Both the position numbers and the translations under genes were made by a program. Source: Cryptomeria japonica (taxonomy: Eukaryota; Streptophyta; Pinopsida; Cupressales; Cupressaceae). Taken from it: a DNA stretch of 64,000 nucleotides. The stretch is from assembly GCF_030272615.1 (NCBI RefSeq), contig NW_026728915.1, positions 326,501 to 390,500 of the forward strand, in the 5' to 3' direction. Numbering within the stretch: the stretch's first letter is position 1; each line of letters starts with the position of its first letter. Positions 32,618 through 44,430 of this stretch are shown here, piece after piece. The notes below the pieces were generated by a model. It made no database searches. It was given only the letters and a program-made list of their open reading frames with translations, and was not told the DNA's origin.

Positions 32618-35334
32618 TGACCACCCATATTGCTCTCTTTGTACCATATTATCTCAATTTCTTGCATGTGTTAAGTGAGGTGTTCATCCTCAAAAACAAA
32701 GAAAACAAACATTTAAATCAAGATGCTTCATGCTTGAAACAAGATGTAAAATTGATATATGTCTTAAGTAGGGTTACAAATTAATGCATAAGCACTGAAG
32801 TAGTTCAAACCGACATTTGGATTTGATCCCGGTGAGACATTGATTCTGGTATTTGCCCGGTATTGGTATGTTCTTTCCGGTTGGTTTTGCAGTATGTGGA
32901 GCAAAGATAAATCGGGTTGCGGGTGGTTCCCATAGCTTGCAGATCATTAGGTGATGTTGTTTTGGGTCTTGTCTTATGTTTTTAGAGGACCGGATGAAGT
33001 TTTATGCATTTGAAGATGTTCTTGGTTCTCTGGGTTGACATGTTATCATTTACACATTTCATCATGAATCGGTTGGTCTTTGGATGACTTGATCAAGTTG
33101 TTACTACTTGTAGATGGTATAGAGGTAAATCTTAGAGATTCATTTAGGAGGACAGTGGTCAGAGAAAGAAGAGATCAAATGAAGATGTAGTTTTCAGAGA
33201 GATTCTGGTCTAGGGGGACTGAATACTAGATGGATTGAGGCTCGAATTAGTGTAGAACAATGCAAACTGCTACCAGAGGTCTATTTGTTGAGTAGAAGAT
33301 CTGTGGATCTTAGATTTGTGTTGTAAGACTTATTTTATAATCCTTAGCTGTGGTCCAACATGTGTAGTTGCTAAAGGCTTATGTAATTCATTAAATGGAT
33401 AGAGTGATTGATTTATCTAGTTATCAGTTATATCTTGTGTTTTTTGTACCGGTTAGGGTTGCTTACTAGTTATATCTTGTGATCTGTTACCAATTGCCAC
33501 TATCTTGCATGGTATTTTTTGTTATAGGCTGCAAGGCGTGGATGTCCTTCATTGGGTCTCACTACCTTGACTACATCACAAATCACCAAAAGTAGAGAAA
33601 ACATACTCTTACAAGGGATATCCTAAAAACCAAGCATGTATTTGTCTCTCGCCCCTTGGCATTTATATTTACATTACATGTATTAAGTAAGTTGATGCAC
33701 ACTAGAAACCAGAGGAAAAAAACTCTTATACGGGGTACTATATACTTGAAAATAGACATCACTTGTACACACACACTAGGATGAATGGAACAGGCAAAAA
33801 GCAACTAGACTATTCCTACTCTCCTCCCCAATATGGATCACCTAGAAAAACACAACTAGGGGTGAGTATCTATGTCCTCTCTGATCATTATTCTTATGGA
33901 GCATCTAGAAAAACATATCTAGGGTGTATTCACGCTCCTCTCTTCTCTTTTCATGAGCTCATAGATTTTCTATTTGTAGTTCATGGATGATGTGTGCTTT
34001 TCTCTTTTATGTGATCACTTGTATCCTTGAGATGACATTTTTCAAGAATGATATTAGTGGATGAGGCATTTTGATTGTTGAGGTCTCTTCTGCTAGTTGG
34101 CTTGAGGTCTTATTTTTAGTACTAGCCCCTTGTGTTATGTGTCCTTGCATATGATTGTTTGAGTCAAGATCCTAAGATTGGTGGCTTGGTTCCTTTAAAT
34201 TAGTGGTCTTATCTCCTTTTGATTGCGCTCCTATTTTCTCCTCTCTCTCATCTCATCTTTCTACTTTATCGAGAGTATGAGTGTAAGCTCATACTTCACT
34301 AAAGTGGGGGATAAATATAGCATCATAAATTATACACCCTTTATTAGTGTGTCCGATTTCACACTCTCCTAGAACCTATTAGAGTATTTCCCTTTCCTCT
34401 ACGCATTATAGGACCTTTATTGTAATTGATTAATATTTAGTTTAATATTATGGGTCTTACTTCACTTTATTACATCATCACACTCTTATTTGGGCCCTTA
34501 ATTCTAGGTGTGCCCTTTATCATTTTATCCTAATTTTTCCTTAATCTTGCCTTAATTTCAACTCTTAAAGAATATTTCATATATTTAAGCACCTTGAATT
34601 ATCGCACTGAGCTAGGATTGAATTTTTAATTGTCATACCTTACATCCCTATAAATTTACAAAAAAATTGGCTGGACCATGGTACAACACAATGGTCCCGA
34701 ATTTTTCTCCCCGAATTTCGGGATTATGTTTTGGTAGTGTTATAATGTTTAAACCTTTCTTTGTGTGAAATTATATCAATTCTAGGTCAGTCTAAAAGTG
34801 ATTTTAATTTTAAAATTCCTATGTAAGGCATCCTTCTCACCTCATTTGAAGCTTCGACTCTAAGAATTGTAAGTAGTCAACCTAAAGCATTAAAGTATTC
34901 AAGCATTCATCATCCAACATTTCTAGAGATCTTGAATGCTACATATTCTTCATTCAACCATTGTGAAGCAAATTACAACATTCATATGCAAGAATGTGGG
35001 TGTGATTAGATTTTTGTCATGTCCATGCCATTTCATACAACATATGTGATTACATTTAAGAAGCAAAGCATCATTATCAACAACTGCAAATCTAAGGTAC
35101 ATCTTTTCATTATTTATTTTAGTGTTTGCAACATTCGATTCAAGGTTAATTCCTAAACCATGGTTTGAATTAGGAAAACCCCTATTTCCAACCTATTTCC
35201 ATTTCTTTTTGTGTTTAGGAAACATGTACAGAGTTGCGATCTTCAGGATAACCATTATTACAGTGAAGAATCAGTCCCCCTTCAGAGTGCAAAATTTTGT
35301 GAGGACCAAGGCAATCGGCACCAAGGTCTTGACA
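32618..35334 (+). repeat. LTR of element X, right copy, with an insertion
   Basis: Starts TGACCACCC after a purine tract and ends TTGACA before a primer-site-like sequence. Without the 796-bp insertion at 32782-33577 its length is about 1.92 kb, close to the 1.78 kb of the left copy. Collinear blocks are easy to see, for example the phrase CTCGCCCCTTGGCATTT in both (about 1127 and 33648). Confidence 0.7.
32782..33577. mobile_element. 796-bp insertion of unknown class in the X LTR
   Basis: Absent from the left LTR copy, which is continuous here at about 1060. The sequence ACAAAT occurs on both sides (32776-32781 and 33578-33583), which fits a 6-bp target duplication. The inserted sequence lacks TG...CA ends, a poly-A tail or a reading frame, so I cannot name the class. 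Confidence 0.5.
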
Positions 35335-35682
35335 TTTTGGGAACTCTATTGGGGAGTAGGTTTGAATCTGCTTACATTACTTAAATCCATTTTAGTGGCT
35401 TAATCTGATGACTGTAGCTCACCGTTTTTGCATTTTTATCTTCATTTAAGCACATTTACCCTAATTTTAGCATCTTCAATATTTCAATTCAACTTAAGGA
35501 AAAGAAGAGGAACATTGAAAACCCCGTGGAATTTGATTAGAATTTAGATCTACTAGATTTAGATATATCGAATTCCTATTTTTTCCTAATATAGTTCTCC
35601 CTAAGAAAAATTAGATGTTTTACTACATCCAATGCTTGAAACGCTAATTTTCACTGTTACAATAATTTTATGAGAAAAATTA
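35335..35682 (+). other. Element X leader following the right LTR
   Basis: Repeats 2706-3055, including the primer-site-like TGGGAACTCTATTGGGGAG at 35338-35356. This means internal sequence of a further X copy starts to the right of this LTR. It ends where the microsatellite begins. Confidence 0.6.
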
Positions 35683-36403
35683 TAAGATATATATATATAT
35701 ATATATATCATAATTGTATATGTATATACATGTATATAATTGTATCAATATTCGAACTCATATACATACATATGTATATATATGTATGTATATATATGTG
35801 TGTGTATGTGTATATATATACATATATGTATATACATATACATATATACATATACAAATGCATATATGTATAAATATACATATACATATGCATCTATGTA
35901 TATGTATATGTATACATATATTCATATGTATATGTATACATATATGCATATGCATCTATGTATATGTACATATACATAGATGCATATGTATATGTATATA
36001 CATGTATATATATCTACATATATATATATACATATATATACATATACATATATATATATATATACATATATGTATATATATAATAGATATATATACATAT
36101 ATGTATATATATAATAGATATATATACATCTATATATATATAAATATAGACATATATATACATATACATATAGATACATATGAATATATATGTAAATACC
36201 TATATATACATATACACATATGTATATGTATATATAGGTATCTACATATATATTCATAAACATATATACATATATACATATATACATATATACATACATA
36301 TACATATATATATATATATATGTATATATGCATATACACACACATATATATATATACATACACAAACACACACACATATATATATGTATATATATACACA
36401 TAT

Positions 36404-36452
<49 letters not shown>

Positions 36453-36455
36453 AAT
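35683..36455. repeat. Compound AT/AC microsatellite, about 770 bp
   Basis: Almost wholly (TA)n interrupted by ACATA, TGTATA and GCATA blocks, ending in a run of AC repeats at about 36405-36440. Long open frames of Ile, Tyr, Cys, Met, His and Val on both strands are by-products of the repeat. Such tracts may form cruciforms and are prone to length change. Confidence 0.95.
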
Positions 36456-36975
36456 ATACAAGTGAACAAATAAGTATATTATTTCATCCATTCACTCATA
36501 TCTGCACACAAAAACATATAAATCTACAATCAATAATCTTATTAAATCTAGTACTTAAAAAAAAAAAACCTTGCTTTGAAATAAAACATAGCATTTTGCA
36601 AAGCAGTTATGAAATTTTGAATTCAATTCAATCACAAGATCAAGATATGAAATAAATACACATATTTATTCTAAAGTGGTGTGTGAGATTCTATTTATTC
36701 TACCAAAGTCCATTAGCTAAGACAACTCTACCTGAGCCAAGTTCTTGCATTTATCCACATTCACTTGTTCCTACTTTCACTTGCACTCGATTGTTTATTA
36801 GCAATGACAATACCAAATTTCATAATAAAGATAATTTAAATCATTCATTTGCATTTGAATTTCCATCCTAATCCATATCAAATTTCAATTTCAATTCCAT
36901 TTTCATTTCCATTTCATCCATGTAATCATAAAATATAAATCATTTTCATAATTTATTAATTGAAAGTAGTTATAG
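36456..36975. other. No recognisable gene; A+T-rich spacer
   Basis: Contains an A-run at 36556-36567 and an ATTTC/CATTTC-rich stretch at 36860-36920. It lies between the microsatellite and the broken end of the copia integrase. Confidence 0.5.
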
Positions 36976-37920
36976 ATAAAATGGTTCGTGATAGTATCAA
37001 ACTCTCCTGCTGTGAAATCTCCTCCTCTATCAAATCTCAAGCATTTTAGGTTCAATCATGTCTCAATCTCCACTTTATCTTTGAATATCTCAAATTTCTC
37101 GAATGCTTCTTATTTCTCCCTTAGAAAGGTAACCCACATTATGCTAGAATAATCATCAATTAGCAACATGAAATATATGTCACCCTTCATGTTTCTCACT
37201 CTTGTAGGACCACACAAGTCAATATGCACAAGATCTAATAATCTATTAGATGAATACAACTTACTCTTGAATGCAGTTCTTGTTAGCTTTCCCATCTGAC
37301 ATTATTTACATACTGGATTAGATAGCTTCTCAATTTTATGGAAATCTCTAATAGCTTGAGTAGAAATTATCCTTATCATGCAGTCAAAATTAAGATGACA
37401 CATTCTTTTATTCCACAACCAACTTTCATCAATATGAGGAATCAAACAACTTTTCTCACCAGCATTCAAGTGAAAGATATTACCTTTAGTCTTAGTCCCT
37501 AATGCAATCTCTATACGAAAGACATTTGTGATCTTGCACTTACCATTCTTGAATTGAAAATCATATCCCTTTCCAACCATCTATCCAATACTTAAAACAT
37601 TATGCTTTAAGCCTTCAACATAGAAGATATCATCAATATTATGCTTACCATCAAAATAAATTGAGCCTCTACCATGGATCACACAACCTTTATCATCTCC
37701 AAATCTCACTATACCACCATCATACCTCTCCATATTAACAAATTTTATTTTATCACCTATGATATGATGTGAACAACCACTGTCAATTGCCCATTCATCT
37801 TTCTCCTCAGTTTTATTAGCTAAATATTTCTCCTCAACAATGTAACTTGTAGAATTCACTAGTACCAGATCATCTTCCTTGGTAGCAATAAATACAAATT
37901 CATCTTCTGAATTTCCCTTT
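36976..37920 (-). pseudogene. Copia protease and partial integrase
   Basis: Reading down from 37920: an acidic linker, then EWAIDSGCSHHI, the copia protease active site with DSG intact, then FYVEGLKHNVLSIG. The GAG-pre-integrase segment contains LWNKRMCHLNFDCM with its histidine, and CK-x-CQMGK gives the zinc-binding cysteines. The integrase core begins LDLVHIDLCGPT (first aspartate) and LIDDYSSIMWVTF, and ends near 36976 with LRFDRGGDF, the second aspartate. Stops at 37578-37580 and 37293-37295 and another after REK interrupt the frame. It is cut before the catalytic glutamate. Confidence 0.8.
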
Positions 37921-39480
37921 TGTTGGCATGATTAGTATAACTGATGATGATGTTGAAATATTGGTATAAGGACTATTGGTGATGATATATTGAAGGACTT
38001 TTGGTGATGATATAGTTGATATGATAAGGAGAATCATTGCATGGTGATGTATGACTGGTATAGATTGGGATATTGGTTGGTGACTTGGTGATCAGTTATT
38101 TGTGTTGTCATTGATGACAACTATAGAAATTGCTTTACTCTTGATTACTTTGTCATCTAGGTTTACTAGTGTAACCTAATCAGTAATGGATTAAGATGGT
38201 GAGATGAGCTATGTAGCTGACGAAAAAAATGGCAAATAGGACTTTAACCAGTAAACATGAAATAATCTTATACCTAAGAAATTGCAGTTTCAAACATGCA
38301 TTTATATCATTGTAATGAGTCTATGACTAGAACCACATCATGTTTTGATAATTGGAAGTCATGTTTGTGAATTATTGTTGTATTTTTAGTAGGGTTTTAG
38401 TAGGGTTTTAGAACTGGTAACAAGATCTCTTAACTGGTGATGCTTTATAGTTTGGCAGTGAATTTCATTATGTTCATAACTTGATGGTTATGTGTCACAA
38501 CCCATGTGAAAAATTAAAATACTATTTTGGTGAGATTAAGGATGGAATTTCTTGGGAAACAATGAAGAGTATAGAAGAATGTTTTAAGGGTTTGACTGCT
38601 TATCAGATCGATGTGTAGTGTCATGTTATGATTATTCAATGGTTGAAATTATCTTATTATTTGTTGTAATAATATGTATGATGATTTGTAATGATATGTG
38701 ATGATCTATGGTGTAAATTCATTTGAATCTTGTTGTATCTAGGGTTTTATAACCGACAAAGATGTAAAGTGTATTTAGGACGGTTTTGATGAAGTTTATT
38801 ATGTTGGTAATTTGAGAAAAGAGTGTGTAGCTGAAATAGAGGTACGTGTGTGAAAGAGTGAACCATATCGGAGCTGAAGTGGATTGGAACAAGCAAGTAG
38901 GAAGTTCTATTTCCAAATTGTTCATCTATTATTTTGTAAAAGTTGTAGCATGTTAAAATCCCTAAACCAAGTAGGTCCTAGCAAGTCTTGTTCATGTAAA
39001 TCCCTTAACCAAGTAGCTCAACAACTTGAGTTTAAATCCTCCTGGGAGGTTGCTTCTAACAGGGAAAAGCTCCTAACATATCTCATATTGTAAATCTCTT
39101 GATCGAGTGACTCCTAACAAAGTCTTCTCCTAACCAGGCTAGGCTCCTAACAAAGAACATTCTGAAAGAGTGCATTATGTTGTGGGTACCAATTCCCACC
39201 ATGGTTTTTACCATTTGGGTTTCCATGTGAAAATCTTAGTGTTCATATGGTCATTGATTTTTGTTTATGTTAAGTTGATATCTTTCTATTGCATGCATGA
39301 TATGGAACACTTAAATGAGCAGTTTTGTAAATCGGATTAGTAGATTGATTTTAGTGGCTATCAGTACTAGTTATGATCTATTTTGGTGAAGTATTGATCA
39401 GTTTGGTTTAACATAAATTAGTTTTTTGTTAATATTGATTCACCACCCCTCTCAGTATTAACCATGTCCTCTAAATAACA
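37921..39480 (+). repeat. 5' LTR of the nested copia
   Basis: Starts TGTTGGCATGATTAG and ends CTCTAAATAACA, directly followed by the primer site. Collinear with 41726-43336. A ladder of short phrases CCTAACCAAGTAG / CCTAACAGG occurs at 38960-39140. Confidence 0.8.
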
Positions 39481-39481
39481 A

Positions 39482-39494
39482 TTAGTAACAGAGC
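39482..39494 (+). promoter_or_regulatory. Primer binding site of the nested copia, mutated
   Basis: TTAGTAACAGAGC matches TTGGTATCAGAGC, the plant initiator tRNA-Met complement, at 11 of 13 positions, one base after the LTR. Confidence 0.65.
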
Positions 39495-39550
39495 ATTAGG
39501 TCCTCTATGTGTAGGAAGCTTAACATCTTAAGGAAAAGATCTGAAAGAAA

Positions 39551-39949
39551 ATGATAAAGAAGGAGGGTCTGAAATCTACTAAGGACAACTACACAATATG
39601 GAAAGACATAATGGACATTTATATTGAAGGTATGGATTCTTAGTTTTGGCAACATGTTACTACTAAATATGTACCCCCTACCGGTCCTCTAACTCCAGAT
39701 CAGCTAAAGGAGAAGCAGGAAAACAATCAAGCACTAGAAGCCATTGTGAGCGAACTGTCTTATACTGAATACATTGTTGTACATGAATTAGAAACTACAT
39801 TTTAAGTTTATGAGAAATTAGAACTAATCTATGGTGGTGATAAACATATTCAAAAATCTAAGGAAGAGAGTCTTAGAAGTAAATTTGATGATATGAGAAT
39901 GGTAGAAGGTGAAAATATAGCTTAGTATGGACAAAGGATCAAAGACAGT
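39551..39949 (+). pseudogene. Nested copia gag, N-terminal part
   Basis: From ATG at 39551 the frame reads KDNYTIWKDIMDIYIEG, the usual opening of the copia gag, then QALEAIVSELSYTEY, and YEKLELIYGG with KSKEESLRSKFDDMRM. It has stops at about 39641, 39803 and 39923. It ends at YGQRIKD, where the next residues are those of RT. The rest of gag, the protease and the integrase have been lost by an internal deletion at about 39948. Confidence 0.75.
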
Positions 39950-41498
39950 TAGAGAAGCATTGAATGATGATGTCTGGATTAATGAAATAAATTAAGAACT
40001 AGATCAAATTGATAAAAATAATACATGGTCTCTTATTCGTAGACAGGAAGACAAAAATGTGATTGGTACAAATTAGGTCTTTAGAAACAAGTTAAATGAA
40101 GATGGCGAGGTTGTGAGAAATAAGGCAAGACCTGTATGGAAAGGCTATGCACAAGAAGAAGGTGAAGAATATGGTGTAACCTTTGCATCAATGGCAATAA
40201 TTGAAGGTGTTATAATGTTACTAACCTTTGCATCTTTTAAAATTTTTAAGGCCTATCAAATCGATGTTAAATCAACTTTCCTGAATAATATTCTTGAAGA
40301 AGAAGTGTATATAGAACAACCAGATGGGTTTTCTTTGACAAAGGGTAAAGATACGGTACACAGGTTACACAAGGAATTATATGGATTGAAACAATTACTA
40401 AGAGCATGGTATGAGAGACTACATGCACATCTGATTAAGATAGTATTCTAATTGCAGAAATTTTTGTTGATGACATAATATTTGGTGGAGATGATGATTT
40501 GTGTATGGCTTTTGCTGATAAAATGAAGAAAGAGTTTGAGATGTCTTTGATCGGTGAGATAAAGTTTTTTATTGGGATACAGATCCAACAACTAGAAGGC
40601 AGAGTTTTTATCTGTCAAACCAAGTATGTTAAAGAAGTTTTGAAGACAACAAACTAGTTGGTACTCCAATGGTGATAGGTTACAAATTATCAGAAGAGGA
40701 TGATTCACCCTCTATAGTTGAGAAAGAATACATGTCTATGATTGGATAATTACATTTGTTGTTCAGAGTAAATTGGATATTGCACATGTTGTTGGTTTAG
40801 TTGATAGATTTCTAAAGAGTCTCAAGGACAAACACATGGTAGCAGTAAAAAAAATATTTAGGTATCTAAAAGGAATAGTTGATTATGGTTTATAGTATCC
40901 TTATAGAGGTAAATTTTCTTTGAAAGTGTTCAAAGATGTAGACTGAGCTAGAAAGGTTGATGACCAAAAAAGAACAATCGATGGAGCTTTTCTTCTTGGA
41001 GGTAGACTGGTATCTTGGACCAGTAAAAAGAAAACTTGTGTATCGCAATCAACTGTAGAAGAAGAATATGTGGTTTCATCTATGAATTGTACATAGGCTA
41101 TTTGGATGAGACATGTTTTGCAAGGTTTTAAGTAAAATATGACAGAACCAGTGATTATTTATTGTGACAACACTAGTGCTATAAATATATCTAAAAATCC
41201 GATGTTACATGCAAGGACTAAACATATTGAGTTGAAATATCACTTTTTGAGGGAGAGAGTACAAGAGAAGCAAGTGAGAATGGAACATGTGTCTAGAAAA
41301 GAGAAATTAGCAGATATATTCACTAAACCTTTTCCTAAGGTGACCTTCGAATATCTCAGAGATAAATTAGGGGTTACACCCCTACAAAAGATCAACTCAA
41401 ATATAGGTGATCTGCATCAATCCAGTAGACTTATTGAATATTCTTTACTATGGATTGATGATATGTGGGCTACTCCTCAAGGGGAGAAACTAAGATGA
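39950..41498 (+). pseudogene. Nested copia reverse transcriptase and RNase H
   Basis: Starts with ALNDDVWINEI, ELDQIDKNNTWSLI and NVIGTN, then KARPVWKGYAQEEG, YQIDVKSTFLNNILEEEVYIEQPDGF and LHKELYGLKQ, the hallmark RT blocks of copia. After a frameshift near 40450 the catalytic box reads FVDDI. The RNase H contains SKKKTCVSQSTVEEEYV, IYCDNTSAINISKNP, the aspartate-bearing block, and HARTKHIELKYHFLRE. It ends with ADIFTKPFPKVTFEYLRDKLGV. Stops and shifts are frequent between 40450 and 41130; the last 119 codons remain open. Confidence 0.85.
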
Positions 41499-41710
41499 GG
41501 TTAGCAGAGATGATGGATACATTAGTAACAACAATGATGTTATAAGATACATTTTCACCTTTGGCATTGTTGTCAAAGGGGGAGAAGTAATATGACCAGG
41601 ACAAGAAATGTAGTAGAGATGGCATAAGTAATATAACTGGCATAAGATCATACAAAGGGGGAGAAGAGAAATTAAAGAATGATGAGTTTTATTTTAGTAT
41701 TTCCATCAAT

Positions 41711-41725
41711 GACAAAGGGGGAGAA
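41711..41725 (+). promoter_or_regulatory. Polypurine tract of the nested copia
   Basis: GACAAAGGGGGAGAA lies directly before TGTTGGCATG of the 3' LTR. Near copies of the same tract occur upstream (about 41572-41586 and 41655-41670), as is common for copia 3' regions. Confidence 0.8.
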
Positions 41726-43336
41726 TGTTGGCATGATTGGCATAACTGATGACAATGTTGACATATTGGTATAAGGATTGTTGTTGATGATATATTAAAG
41801 AACTATTGGTGATGATATAGTGGATATGATAAGGATAATGATGGAATGGTGATGTATGACTGATATATATTGAGATATTGGTTGGTGACTTGGTGATCAG
41901 TTATTTATGTTGTCATTGATGGCAACAATGGAAATTATTTTATTCTTGATTACTTTGTAATCTAGGTTTACTGGTGTAGCCTAACCGGTAATGGATTAAG
42001 ATGGTGAGATGAACTATGTAGCTGACAAAAAACCTATCAAATAGGACTTTAACCAATAAACATGAAACAATGTTATACGTAAGCAATTAGTTCTGAAGAT
42101 TGATGAGAAATTAGGTTTGTGGTTTGAAACATGTGTTTATATCATTGTAATGAGTCTGTGACCAGAACCGCATTATGTTTTGATAACCAGAAGTCATATT
42201 TGTGATTTACTATTGAATTTTCAGTAGGGTTTTAGAAGAGCATTAGAATTGGTAACAAGATCTCCTAATCAGTGATGTGTTATGGTTTGGTAGTGAATTT
42301 CATTATGTTCATAACTTGATGGTGATTCGTCACAACCCATGTGAGAAATTAAAATACTATTTTGGCACAATTAAAGACGAAATTTTTTGGGGAATAGTGA
42401 AGAGCATAGAAGAATGTTTTAAGGGTTTGAATTCTTATTAGATCAATGTACGGTATTGTGTTATGATTATTCAATGAGTGAAATTGTCTTGATATTTGTT
42501 TTAATAATCTATATGATGATTTGTAATGTTCTGTGATGATCTATGATGTAAATTCATTTGAATCTTGATGTATCTAGGGTTTTGTAATTGACAAAGATGT
42601 AAAGTGTATTTAGGTCAGGTTTGATGAAGTTTATTGTGTCAGTAGTTTGAGAAAAGAGTGTGTAGCCAAACCAGAGGTGTGTGTCTGCAAGAGTGAAGAA
42701 AATTGGAGCTAAAGTGGATCTGAACAAGAAAGTAGGGAGTATTATTTCAAGATCATTCATCTATTGTTCCCTAACAGTTGCAGTAGGTTCAAAATCCCCT
42801 AATAGGGTAGGTCCTAATAGGCCTTGTTCATGTAAATCCCTTAACCGAGTAGCTCAACAACTTGAGTTTAAATCCTCTTGCGAGGTTCCTTCTAATAGGT
42901 AAAAGATCCTAATAGATCTCATATTGTAAATCCCTTGATCGGGTGACTCCTAATAGAGTCTGTTCCTAGCCGGGCATCATTGTAATCTCTTAACTAGGCT
43001 AGGCTCCTAACAGGGCGCATTCTGAAAGAGTGCATTATCTTGTGGGTACCAATTCCCACCATGGTTTTTCCCATTTAGGTTTCCATGTGAAAACCCTTGT
43101 GTTCATATGGTGATTGATTTGTCTTTGTGTTAAGTTGATATCTTTCTATTCCATGCATCATATGGAACACTTAAATGAGAATTTTGGTAGTTATGATTAG
43201 TAGATTGATTTCAGTGGCTACCGATATTGGTTATGATCTATTTTGGTGATTTATTGATCAGTTTGGTTTAATATTTTAGTTTGTTCTTAATAGTGATTCA
43301 CCCCCTCTCAGCATTAATCAAATCCTCTAAATAACA
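41726..43336 (+). repeat. 3' LTR of the nested copia
   Basis: Collinear with 37921-39480 and ending in CTCTAAATAACA. The sequence resumes at 43337 with the minus-strand gag of the host element. Confidence 0.8.
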
Positions 43337-44374
43337 CATTTTCTGATTCTTCATCTATCACACCTTCATCAGCAACATAAAAGCACCTCTTCTTATATTG
43401 GAACTTCCAATTAGGATTATAGGGCTTATCATTATTTTCATGCTTCTCATATCTATCATACTTATTATATCTATCATGCCTTTCCAATTTGTCATGCTTA
43501 TCATATCTAGACATTCTTTCAGGACACCTCGAAGAAAAATTCCCTATCTTATTACAAGAGAAATATTTCAAAGGTAACTTTCCATCATACTTACCAGATC
43601 CCTTAGGCAATCTTGTAGCAATAAGTTCTTCAAGCTCATCCAACTCCCTTTCTTTAGCTTCCATCTTTCTCTTTTCTATTTCATATCTAGAAACCCAACA
43701 TGAACTTTCTCCCAGATCATAATTTTTCTTCTCGGATACATTTGCTTTGAAAGTAGTCTCTGATTTTCCATGTGATTCTCAAAATTCACTCAACTCAAGT
43801 GAAGAAAGTTTACTAGCCAACATGTCCCTTTCCACAGTAGTCACAATCTAGATTTCATCAATAGCAGCTACTTTATGCTTGTAAGCATAACACAATGATA
43901 TCAACACCTTAGCAATGATCTCATCTTCTTCAAGAGTTCCACCGACACATCTGATGTTCATGACAAGATCATTCACCTTAGCCATAAAGGGTGTTATGTT
44001 TTCATCTTCTCCCATCTTCAATGCCTCATATTTTCATAACTCTGCAACTTAGCTACTTTGAATTGTGCGTCTCCTTCATACAAGGTCTCTAGCTTCTTCC
44101 AGTTCTGATGTGCAATCTTCAAACCCATCACATTAGTCATCTTTGGATCGGTCAAGGAACTTAACAATTCTTCATTAGCTCTTATGTTATGTTCAACATC
44201 CTTGATCCCATCAATAGTAACTAGTCCATTCTAGGGAACATTATAGACATTCTTTGTAATCTTCCAATACTCATCTCCAAGACACTTCAAGTGAACTTCC
44301 ATCTAGTCCTTCCATATAGTATAATTGCTTCCATGTAATCTCAGAGTCTCCTTCTTGAATAGATATGTTGCCAT
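43337..44374 (-). pseudogene. Host copia gag
   Basis: An ATG at 44374-44372 opens MATYLFKKETLRLHGSNYT and then IWKD, a typical copia gag start, followed by stops and frameshifts. The intact C-terminal part (43664-43337) contains RLPKGSGKYDGKLPLKYFSC and NKIGNFSSRCP. This is a zinc knuckle in which the first cysteine has become tyrosine and the histidine has become asparagine, so metal binding should be lost. A charged run of DKHDKLERHDRYNKYDRY follows. The protein continues, after the nested element, into the protease at 37920. Confidence 0.75.
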
Positions 44375-44416
44375 CCCAAATCTCCTCAAGCAGTCAAGCT
44401 TCTTCTAAAGGATCTA

Positions 44417-44429
44417 GCTCTGATACCAA
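44417..44429 (-). promoter_or_regulatory. Primer binding site of the host copia
   Basis: Minus strand TTGGTATCAGAGC, a perfect plant initiator tRNA-Met complement, one base after the LTR ending in CA. Confidence 0.85.
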
Positions 44430-44430
44430 G

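Larger units (their letters stand above)
37921..43336 (+). mobile_element. Ty1/copia element nested in the opposite-strand copia, internally deleted
   Basis: Two LTRs of about 1.6 kb (37921-39480, 41726-43336) bracket a short 2.2-kb internal region with part of gag joined to RT and RNase H. Flanking bases CCTTT (left) and CATTT (right) are a likely decayed 5-bp target duplication. Hand count over about 205 LTR bases gives roughly 11% divergence. It resembles the host copia in its gag and may belong to a related subfamily. Confidence 0.8.

Noticed and set aside
35670-36491. Long open frames on both strands rich in Ile, Tyr, Cys, His and Val
   Set aside because: They are direct products of the TA/CA microsatellite; six overlapping frames on both strands cannot all be genes and none has a motif.
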